Shown here piece by piece: positions 1-5,185 of a stretch of 10,892 nt of DNA (position 1 is its first letter; every line of letters begins with the position of its first letter). Below the pieces are notes generated by a model. The model made no database searches, was not told the origin of the DNA, and worked only from the letters and a program-made list of their open reading frames with translations. The translations under genes were made by a program, and so were the position numbers. The DNA is taken from the NCBI GenBank assembly GCA_007127655.1, contig SKYX01000382.1, positions 1 to 10,892 of the forward strand. The letters run 5' to 3'. The stretch is from Desulfonatronum sp. GTDB taxonomy: Bacteria > Desulfobacterota > Desulfovibrionia > Desulfovibrionales > Desulfonatronaceae.

Positions 1-386
1 TCGCCTACGTGGTCCGCTTCCTGGCCGTGTCCACCAATACCGTTGAAGCCAGTCTGCAAAAGGTCACGCCCAACATGGACGGTGCGGCCAGGACCCTGGG
101 CCTGTCCGCCGCTCAGACCCTGCGCCGGGTGCACGGGCCGATCATGCGCGCCAGCCTGCTCAGCGCGGGAGTCCTGGTTTTCGTGGATGTGATGAAGGAA
201 CTGCCGGCCACCTTGATGATGCGCCCCTTTGGCTTGAACACCCTGGCCATCCGCTCCTACGAACTGGCCTCGGACGGCCTGCTCAAGGAGTCGTCCAGCT
301 CATCCCTGGCCATTGTCCTCGCCGGAATCATCCCCGTGATCCTGGCCAGTCTGATGATCGCCAGATCCAGGCCGGGGCAGACGTAA
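1..386 (+). CDS. Iron(III)-type ABC transporter permease, C-terminal part (FbpB-like), 5' end outside window
   Basis: This is the last part of an inner-membrane permease subunit; the frame is open from base 3 and the start lies before the window. The visible 127 residues hold the cytoplasmic EAA-type coupling loop (AARTLGLSAAQTLRRVHGPI), which docks on the ATPase. It is followed by a membrane segment, by the KELPATLMMRPFGLNTLAIR stretch characteristic of FbpB-type ferric-iron permeases, and by a C-terminal hydrophobic helix (SLAIVLAGIIPVILASLMIA). The ATPase gene follows 60 bp downstream on the same strand, as in fbpABC-type operons, so both subunits probably form one importer. Ligand assignment to Fe3+ rests on family resemblance only; related permeases carry thiamine or other ligands, and the periplasmic binding-protein gene is not in view. 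The valine codon at base 9 is not the start. Confidence 0.85.
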   Translation, partial: AYVVRFLAVSTNTVEASLQKVTPNMDGAARTLGLSAAQTLRRVHGPIMRASLLSAGVLVFVDVMKELPATLMMRPFGLNTLAIRSYELASDGLLKESSSSSLAIVLAGIIPVILASLMIARSRPGQT

Positions 387-446
387 CAACGATTCGCGAA
401 ACAGAATTCTCCCCCCAACCCACGACAATAGCGAAAGGCCCTTTCC

Positions 447-1577
447 ATGTCCCTGATCCTCGGCGACATTCGCCATGCATACGGCCCCAAGACCGTCCTG
501 CAAGACATCAACCTCGAAGTCCAACCCGGCGAAGTAGTCTGTCTGCTGGGACCGTCAGGCTGTGGGAAGACCACTCTGCTGCGGCTGATCGCCGGCCTTG
601 AGGAACTCCAACACGGCCGGATTCTGATCGACGACCAGGTCATCGCGGACCAGCATCGTCAGATGCTTCCGGAGCGACGCGGCACCGGCTTTCTGTTTCA
701 GGATTTCGCCCTCTTTCCCCACTTGACGGTCCTGCAAAACACCATGTTCGGGCTGACGGCCGTCGCGTCCAAGGGTGCCCGCCGACAAAAGGCGCTTCAG
801 GCCCTGGAGCAGGTCAACATGCGGGACTTCGCGGAGGTCTACCCCCACGAACTCTCCGGAGGCCAGCAACAGCGCGTGGCCTTGGCCCGGGCCCTGGCTC
901 CCAGCCCGCGGATCATCCTCCTGGACGAACCGTTTTCCAGCCTGGACGCCCGGCTCCGAGTCCAGATCCGCGATCAGACCCTGCACGTGCTCAAATCCAG
1001 CGGCGTGGCCACGGTCATGGTCACCCACGATCCCGAAGAAGCCATGTTCATGGGCGACCGGATCGTGCTCATGCACCAGGGCCGGATCGTTCAGACCGGC
1101 ACTCCCGTGGAACTGTACTCCAAGCCGGTGAACGCCTTTGTGACGACCTTTTTCAGCGATGTGAACGTGATTAGGGGGACGGTTCGGGGTGGACAGGTCG
1201 CCACCCCGCTTGGACGGGTAGCCTCCGCCGGCTTTCAGGACGGGGCCGAAATTGAAATCATGTTTCGACCGGAGACGGTTCAGGTATTCAAGACGGATGC
1301 GGGCTCCCCATTATCTGGTGTGCCGGGAGAAGTTCTGGCCACCCGGCTCCTGCCCGGCGCGACCCTGGTCCACCTGCGCATTGCGCCGCAGGCTCCCCGG
1401 AACTTCGTCGCTACCAACGCGCCCGATACCGCAAGTGACAACTTACCCGCCAACGCCCTCGAGAGCATCCATCTGCATGCCCGGGTCCCCTGCCTGTTCC
1501 CCATGCCTGAGGGTGCGCACGTCCACGTCCATGTTCCCATGGATCAAGTCTACGTCTTTCCGGCGGAATCTTCCTGA
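447..1577 (+). CDS. ABC transporter ATP-binding protein, FbpC-like (ferric ion/2-TM importer ATPase)
   Basis: Cytoplasmic ATPase subunit of 376 aa that would power the permease encoded just upstream. All nucleotide-binding motifs are intact: Walker [10 protein letters not shown] at 35-43, signature LSGGQ at 136-140, Walker B ending at D160-E161, D-loop SSLD, and the switch histidine H194 in MVTHDPEEA. After about residue 240 comes a regulatory C-terminal region with the FRPE element and an OB-fold-like (TOBE_2) character, typical of FbpC/PotA/CysA-class ATPases. Length fits the family. A purine-rich GAAAGG lies about 10 bases before the ATG. The 60-bp spacing from the permease stop suggests one transcript. 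The last 28 bp overlap the end of the opposing cbiL-like gene. Ferric iron is the likeliest ligand from the permease's FbpB resemblance, but other anion or metal ligands are possible. Confidence 0.9.
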   Translation: MSLILGDIRHAYGPKTVLQDINLEVQPGEVVCLLGPSGCGKTTLLRLIAGLEELQHGRILIDDQVIADQHRQMLPERRGTGFLFQDFALFPHLTVLQNTMFGLTAVASKGARRQKALQALEQVNMRDFAEVYPHELSGGQQQRVALARALAPSPRIILLDEPFSSLDARLRVQIRDQTLHVLKSSGVATVMVTHDPEEAMFMGDRIVLMHQGRIVQTGTPVELYSKPVNAFVTTFFSDVNVIRGTVRGGQVATPLGRVASAGFQDGAEIEIMFRPETVQVFKTDAGSPLSGVPGEVLATRLLPGATLVHLRIAPQAPRNFVATNAPDTASDNLPANALESIHLHARVPCLFPMPEGAHVHVHVPMDQVYVFPAESS

Positions 1578-2305
1578 GTTCGTGTTCTGATTCCTTGGGC
1601 GCCCTTGCGCGCGACATGCAGCAAGGAAAAATAGGACAGCTTTTCCGGGACCTGATCCAGGTTCACGTACACGGCCTCCCCATCCAGGCCGCATCGCTCG
1701 ATCAGTCTGGCCCGGTCCGCAAGTCCGCGTTCTTCCAGGGCCGCTTTGAGCGCGGGGAAACGTTTGGCCGGCTTGAGGACCACCGCGGCATCAGCCACGT
1801 CCAGCAGCTTTGCCAGCCGACCCACGTCGCAGTTGCCCGTGGCCACCACCAAACTCTCGTCGCCCTCAACCAACGTCTGCTCCATTCGGGCTGCGGCCGC
1901 CTGAAAGGAGGTGATACCCGGAATGATCCGCACCTCCGCCAAGTCGTCCCGTGCCCGCAATTCCCGGAGCAAGTGCCCGAAGGTACTATAGATCAGCGGG
2001 TCGCCCAAGGTGATGAACGCTGCATGACGTCCGCCATGCAGGCACGTCAGCACGGCCTCGGCGTTTTTTCCCCGGGCCGCGGTGCGCACGGCGTCGTCCC
2101 TGGTCATGGGAAAGTCCAGCCGCCGGATTTCCACATCCGCCCGCAAGTGCGGCCGGATGATGTCCAGGGCCACGGAAAAATCATTCTTGGTTGAAGCCGG
2201 GGCAAAGACCACGTCCACCTCGGACAAAGCCTTGACCGCCGCCAGGGTGATCAACCCCGGATCTCCGGGGCCGACGCCGATTCCGTACAATATGCCGTTT
2301 TGCAT
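1550..2305 (-). CDS. cbiL: Precorrin-2/cobalt-factor-II C20-methyltransferase (CbiL/CobI family)
   Basis: S-adenosylmethionine-dependent enzyme of about 251 aa that methylates C20 of the corrin precursor in cobalamin synthesis. The tetrapyrrole-methylase fold is evident: N-terminal YGIGVGPGDPGLIT (7-20), the GDPLIYSTF loop near 101-109, and PGITSFQAAAARM near 129-141, all hallmarks of the CbiL/CobI branch. Whether the substrate is precorrin-2 (aerobic) or cobalt-factor II (anaerobic) cannot be read from this sequence; an anaerobic host would favour the latter. I start at the ATG at 2305; a TTG directly upstream (2308) extends the frame by one residue but is the weaker choice. A GAGGAAA stretch lies upstream. 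The C-terminal 15-20 residues after HVARKG look like a non-family tail that runs into the 3' end of the opposing ATPase gene. No other B12 gene is in the window. Confidence 0.9.
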   Translation of the reverse strand: MQNGILYGIGVGPGDPGLITLAAVKALSEVDVVFAPASTKNDFSVALDIIRPHLRADVEIRRLDFPMTRDDAVRTAARGKNAEAVLTCLHGGRHAAFITLGDPLIYSTFGHLLRELRARDDLAEVRIIPGITSFQAAAARMEQTLVEGDESLVVATGNCDVGRLAKLLDVADAAVVLKPAKRFPALKAALEERGLADRARLIERCGLDGEAVYVNLDQVPEKLSYFSLLHVARKGAQGIRTRTQEDSAGKT

Positions 2306-2370
2306 CAAGATATTCCAATTTCCTCATAACGATTCAGCACATCCTGGGTAGAGCCTCATTCCGGCACTGG

Positions 2371-2390
2371 ATTCCCCCCTTCGCGGGAAT
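2371..2390. repeat. dRS3-like 20-bp inverted repeat (ATTCCC-N8-GGGAAT)
   Basis: The segment fits the pattern ATTCCC, eight bases, GGGAAT exactly, with an interior CCCTTCGC. This pattern is the published consensus of the neisserial dRS3 element, and the flanks (CACTGG before, GACG after) resemble repeats widely seen in intergenic DNA of proteobacteria. It lies in the 244-bp gap between the uppP end and the cbiL start, both on the minus strand, so it would be in the cbiL leader or promoter-proximal DNA. The inner stem is degenerate: a CC stands where a GC would extend the stem. The rest of the gap holds two small near-palindromes (2473-2489 and 2498-2509) and a run of seven A (2516-2522), none of which I can assign. 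Confidence 0.7.
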
Positions 2391-2549
2391 GACGTGGTTT
2401 TCATGCCGTCTCCGAATCACTCACACCCGCGAAGCCTGTCCTCATGCAGACGGGGAGCGGATAACCAGGCCACTTATACTTCGAATAAGCTGGGTTGAAG
2501 TAGATACTTTTCCTCAAAAAAAGAAGGTCTGGTCATTTTCCGGCGTCCG

Positions 2550-3347
2550 CTACCAATACAGCCAAACCAACAACATTCCCAGCAAGAGCCGGTAAATCAC
2601 GAAGGGCTGCATCCCCACCGTACGGATAAATTTGAGAAAGAAGTGAATGCAGAGATAGGCGCTGATCCCGGCCAGGACCGTGGCCACGGTGATCACCCCC
2701 CACTGCGTGGGCTCCGGCTGGTCGAAAAGCTTCCTGGCCTCCAGGGCCCCGGCCAGGAAGATCACCGGAATGGACAGCAGGAAGGAAAACCGGGCCGCGG
2801 CCTCCCGGCTCAGGCCCAAAAACAGACCGGCGGTCATGGTCGCTCCGGAGCGGGACGTCCCGGGAATCAAGGCCACGGCCTGGGCGCAGCCGATAACCAA
2901 AATGTCACGCCAGGTCAGACCGTGTTCGTCGCGCCCCTCCTTGTGCCGCCAATCCGCCCAGCCCAAAAGCAGCCCGAAAAACATCAGACCAAAGGCCAAA
3001 ATCAATGGGTCGCGCAGATGCGTGGCCACCACGTCCCGAAACGCCAACCCGGCCAGCCCCACCGGAATTGTCCCCAGGATCACGGCCCAGGCCAGTCGAG
3101 CCCCAGGGCCGCTCCCCTTGCCGGTCACGGAACAGAAAAAATCCCGGGCCATTTCCAGCAGATCTCGGCGAAAATACCAGACCACGGCCGCCAAGGTTCC
3201 CATATGCACGGCTACGTCAAAGGTCAGCCCCTGGTCTTTCCAGCCCGTGAACACGGATACCAGGATCAGGTGGGCGGAACTGGAAATGGGCAGGAATTCC
3301 GTCAGTCCCTGAACCAGGGCCAGGACAACGGCTTGAAAAAAATCCAT
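2550..3347 (-). CDS. uppP: Undecaprenyl-diphosphatase UppP/BacA
   Basis: Integral inner-membrane phosphatase of 265 aa that converts undecaprenyl diphosphate to the monophosphate, recycling the lipid carrier for peptidoglycan and other envelope polymers; extra copies give bacitracin resistance. Both family active-site motifs are intact: QGLTEFLPISSSAHL at 13-27 (with E17 and H26) and PGTSRSGAT at 162-170 (catalytic R166), followed by the conserved SREAAARFSFLLSIPVI helix. Hydrophobic segments run through most of the chain, with the polar loop WRHKEGRDEHGLTW near 133-146. Length matches the family. The ATG at 3347 is preceded by CCGGAG about 7 bases upstream, a good ribosome site. The acyltransferase gene ends only 39 bp upstream on the same strand, so the two are probably co-transcribed. 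Confidence 0.95.
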   Translation of the reverse strand: MDFFQAVVLALVQGLTEFLPISSSAHLILVSVFTGWKDQGLTFDVAVHMGTLAAVVWYFRRDLLEMARDFFCSVTGKGSGPGARLAWAVILGTIPVGLAGLAFRDVVATHLRDPLILAFGLMFFGLLLGWADWRHKEGRDEHGLTWRDILVIGCAQAVALIPGTSRSGATMTAGLFLGLSREAAARFSFLLSIPVIFLAGALEARKLFDQPEPTQWGVITVATVLAGISAYLCIHFFLKFIRTVGMQPFVIYRLLLGMLLVWLYW

Positions 3348-3386
3348 GAATGCTCCGGGATTAGTTATGCTGGGATTGCTGAAGGG

Positions 3387-4016
3387 CTACGCGCCCAGGG
3401 TGTTGAGCATGTCTTCCAAGCGCGAACACTCCCGGGCCATGTCCTCCGCGCTCATCTCCGCCGGAACCCGGTACGGCCGCCCGTAGACCACCCGACACCG
3501 GGCCCCGGGCCAGGGAAGCTGGAACTTGTCCCAGGCTTTCCGGAAGACAAAAGAGCGAGACATGAACACCCGCAAGGGGATCAGAGGAACGCCGGTCTTG
3601 GAGGCCAGATACACGGCCCCTTCCTTGACCTTGTGCCGGGGGCCGCGGGGGCCGTCCACGGTGACCACCACGTCCGCGTTGCGCGCACGCATCTCCTTGC
3701 GGGCCGCGATCAACGCGGCCACCCCACCCCGACGGCTGGAGCCCCGGGCGAGTTGAAAGCCGAATCTGGCCAAGACCTGGGACAAAAACTCCCCGTCCCG
3801 GCTCTGGCTGACCACGGCCACGACACCCTGATCGCGATGTAAGTAGACCAACGGAAACAACTCGTCATGCCAGATCGGCACGACCAAAGGCCCTTCCCGC
3901 CGTACCCTCTCCACATCCTCCACCCCTTCCTGGGAAAACCGCAGAGTCCGACACAGCACTTCGGCAAACAAACCAGCCGGAGTGACGAACCAAAGAGGAT
4001 TGACGCGAATGCCCAT
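3387..4016 (-). CDS. Lysophospholipid-acyltransferase-fold protein, DUF374 family
   Basis: Protein of about 209 aa in the LPLAT superfamily, DUF374 branch, thought to acylate or modify envelope lipids at the cytoplasmic face of the inner membrane; the exact substrate is unknown. Visible motifs are IWHDELFPL (His at about residue 50), the RGSSRRGG block at 91-98, and VDGPRGPRHKVKEGA from about 120, which is the DUF374 hallmark. The usual HX4D catalytic pattern is not met: H50 is followed directly by D51. I take the ATG at 4016, giving the usual short hydrophobic lead (VNPLWFVTPAGLFAEVL) before LCRTLRF. The longer frame would begin at a GTG at 4076 that lies inside a tandem-repeat array, and its extra 20 residues do not look like family sequence. 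uppP follows after 39 bp, consistent with an envelope-lipid operon. Confidence 0.85.
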   Translation of the reverse strand: MGIRVNPLWFVTPAGLFAEVLCRTLRFSQEGVEDVERVRREGPLVVPIWHDELFPLVYLHRDQGVVAVVSQSRDGEFLSQVLARFGFQLARGSSRRGGVAALIAARKEMRARNADVVVTVDGPRGPRHKVKEGAVYLASKTGVPLIPLRVFMSRSFVFRKAWDKFQLPWPGARCRVVYGRPYRVPAEMSAEDMARECSRLEDMLNTLGA

Positions 4017-4069
4017 GGCGAGGCTTCTAAACCGGATGCCGGGTGGAGACAAGGGAAGAAGGGGTTGGC

Positions 4070-4128
4070 GGTTCACGGTTCAATGGTTCACGGTTCAATG
4101 GTTCACGGTTCAACGGTTCAACGGTTCT
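4070..4128. repeat. Tandem array of GGTTCAC / GGTTCAAT units
   Basis: Three copies of a 15-bp unit (GGTTCACGGTTCAAT, the third ending in C) occupy 4070-4084, 4085-4099 and 4100-4114, then GGTTCAAC (4115-4122) and a broken GGTTCT. The array is therefore built from alternating 7- and 8-base words sharing GGTTCA. It sits just upstream of the acyltransferase gene on its 5' side and contains the GTG that would otherwise be its longest-frame start. There is no coding constraint visible, and no inverted-repeat character, so it is a slippage-type short tandem array rather than a CRISPR or iteron set that I could name. Confidence 0.85.
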
Positions 4129-4185
4129 GATTCCCCAATTTCAAGACAAGTCGGAGCAACTTCCCGACGCCTACCTCATGCCACA

Positions 4186-4255
4186 TGACTCCTATCTCCT
4201 GACTCCTATCTCCTGACTCCTGACTCCTGAATTCTGACTCCTGAATTCTGACTCC
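4186..4255. repeat. Ten-unit heptamer tandem array (TGACTCC, TATCTCC, TGAATTC)
   Basis: Ten consecutive 7-base words fill 70 bp exactly. In order they are TGACTCC, TATCTCC, TGACTCC, TATCTCC, TGACTCC, TGACTCC, TGAATTC, TGACTCC, TGAATTC, TGACTCC. Three variants alternate, so the array grew both by single heptamers and by 14-bp pairs. It resembles, in kind, the heptameric short tandemly repeated repetitive sequences described in cyanobacteria. It lies between the divergent acyltransferase and yedF-like genes, 58 bp after the GGTTCA-type array. It contains no open frame of interest. Stop-like TGA appears at every second or third unit in one frame. Confidence 0.9.
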
Positions 4256-4269
4256 TCCCCACCTCTATC

Positions 4270-4323
4270 GAAAAATCAAATCACAACCACCAAATCCAAT
4301 AGAAACCATCAATTTGATTTTTC
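4270..4323. promoter_or_regulatory. AT-rich 12-bp perfect inverted repeat upstream of the yedF-like gene
   Basis: GAAAAATCAAAT (4270-4281) is repeated as its exact complement ATTTGATTTTTC (4312-4323), separated by 30 bases. It lies in the only strongly AT-rich stretch of the gap, 63 bases before the yedF-like start codon, so it could be an operator, part of a promoter region or a weak hairpin. No -10/-35 pair is convincing. The rest of the gap 4017-4386 is taken by the two tandem arrays; 4129-4185 and 4324-4370 show nothing I recognise. Confidence 0.4.
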
Positions 4324-4386
4324 TTCCCGCCTGTGCTTGTTCATACCATCCAATTCAACCCTTTCAGCCCAGAAGGAATCCCGCCC

Positions 4387-4998
4387 ATGAACAATACGCA
4401 TCTCGACTGCAAGGGCCTCCCCTGCCCGCAACCGGTTCTCCAGTGCAAGCAATATATCGACGCCCAACAGCCCGAAGCCGTGAGCATCGCGGTGGACAAT
4501 GAGGCCGCCTTACAGAATGTGACCCGATTTCTGGAAAATCAAGGCTACCAAGTCGGCAATGAGCACACAACTCAAGGTGAATGGCGGATCACGGCGACGC
4601 GAGTAGCCGACGCCCAGGCGAAAAATGCCCCGGTCCCTCAGACCGGCGCGTCGCCCCAGGACGCCAAAACCCTGATCTTCCTGACGGCCCCGGGAATTGG
4701 CGAAGGTGATCCCGGCCTGGGCGAAAAATTAATGCTCAACTTTCTGGCCACGCTCCCGGAAATGGGGCCTCAATTGTGGCGGATGATCCTGGTCAACGGC
4801 GCAGTCCAACTGGCTGTACAAGGCAGTCCGGGTCTGGAAGCGCTGCAAAAACTGGAAGCGTCCGGAGTGACAATCCTGGTCTGCGGCACCTGCCTGACCC
4901 ACTTCGACTTGCTGGAGAAGAAGGCCGTAGGCCAGACTACCAACATGCTGGACGTGGTCACCAGCCTCCAACTGGCCGGGAAAGTCATCCGGCCCTGA
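4387..4998 (+). CDS. yedF: YedF-type protein: TusA-like plus DsrE-like domains (selenium/sulfur-transfer associated)
   Basis: Cytoplasmic 203-aa protein with two parts. Residues 5-75 are a TusA/SirA-like sulfur-carrier domain with the CPxP motif (LDCKGLPCPQPVLQCK; candidate persulfide cysteine C13, plus C8 and C20). After a short linker (about 80-97), residues 98-203 form a DsrE/F-like domain with a CGTC motif (C166, C169) followed by LTHFDLLEKKAVGQTTNM, as in the YedF family that co-occurs with selD in selenium-using genomes. In some homologues the first-domain cysteine is selenocysteine; here codon 13 is TGC, so it is ordinary cysteine. The start is the ATG at 4387, preceded by AGAAGGA with 9-base spacing; an upstream in-frame GTG (4333) has no family sequence. 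The precise reaction is unknown. No selD is in view, so a selenium role is inferred from family alone. Confidence 0.88.
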   Translation: MNNTHLDCKGLPCPQPVLQCKQYIDAQQPEAVSIAVDNEAALQNVTRFLENQGYQVGNEHTTQGEWRITATRVADAQAKNAPVPQTGASPQDAKTLIFLTAPGIGEGDPGLGEKLMLNFLATLPEMGPQLWRMILVNGAVQLAVQGSPGLEALQKLEASGVTILVCGTCLTHFDLLEKKAVGQTTNMLDVVTSLQLAGKVIRP

Positions 4999-5008
4999 TT
5001 TAGGATCG

Positions 5009-5182
5009 TCAATTCTGGGACGGTTCGTTTTGCCGAAAAAAATTGGTTGACACTTTCGAGTACGGTTGTTCATGTCTTGGCCGTAGGGGCGACCGGCCGG
5101 TCGCCCCTACACCGTACGGTTGCCAGAAAGAGAGCCCTGTGATTTGTCAACCAATTTTGAACCATCCCTCAATTCTGGCACG
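5009..5182. repeat. Nested repeat structure between convergent genes (possible MITE-like element)
   Basis: Three layers of repeats are centred on one palindrome. The outermost is a direct repeat, TCAATTCTGGGACG at 5009-5022 and TCAATTCTGGCACG at 5169-5182 (13 of 14). Inside it is a perfect 14-bp inverted repeat, AAAATTGGTTGACA at 5039-5052 and its complement at 5145-5158. Inside that is a 9-bp direct repeat, GTACGGTTG, at 5060-5068 and 5114-5122, flanking the 28-bp palindrome at 5083-5110. The layering looks like one short mobile element inserted into another, each with flanking duplications, but no transposase or known terminal sequence is visible. It occupies almost the whole 187-bp gap between the yedF-like gene and the dikinase-like gene, which converge here. 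Confidence 0.6.
5083..5110. repeat. Perfect 28-bp palindrome of the GTAGGGGC REP-like type
   Basis: GTAGGGGCGACCGG is followed at once by its exact reverse complement. As RNA it would form a strong GC-rich hairpin on either strand, between two convergent genes, so it may help to end or insulate transcription; there is no T-tract next to it, so I do not call a classical terminator. The end sequence GTAGGGGC recurs, on the opposite strand, in the repeat at 7421-7509 of this window, which suggests one dispersed family. Confidence 0.85.
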
Positions 5183-5185
5183 AAA

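Noticed and set aside
2306..2549. Cobalamin riboswitch upstream of cbiL
   Set aside because: I found no B12-box or the paired helices expected on the minus strand; the region holds repeat and small palindromes only.
2511..2549. Rho-independent terminator after uppP
   Set aside because: A seven-T run is present on the minus strand, but no stable GC-rich stem precedes it.
2643..3842. Long plus-strand frame across uppP and the acyltransferase
   Set aside because: It crosses two well-supported minus-strand genes and the gap between them, and its product is rich in G, P, Q and H with no family signal.
4070..4255. CRISPR array
   Set aside because: Units are 7-15 bp with no unique spacers and no cas genes, so these are ordinary short tandem repeats.
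4423..4425. In-frame selenocysteine in YedF
   Set aside because: The CPxP cysteine codon is TGC, not TGA, so no Sec insertion is indicated.
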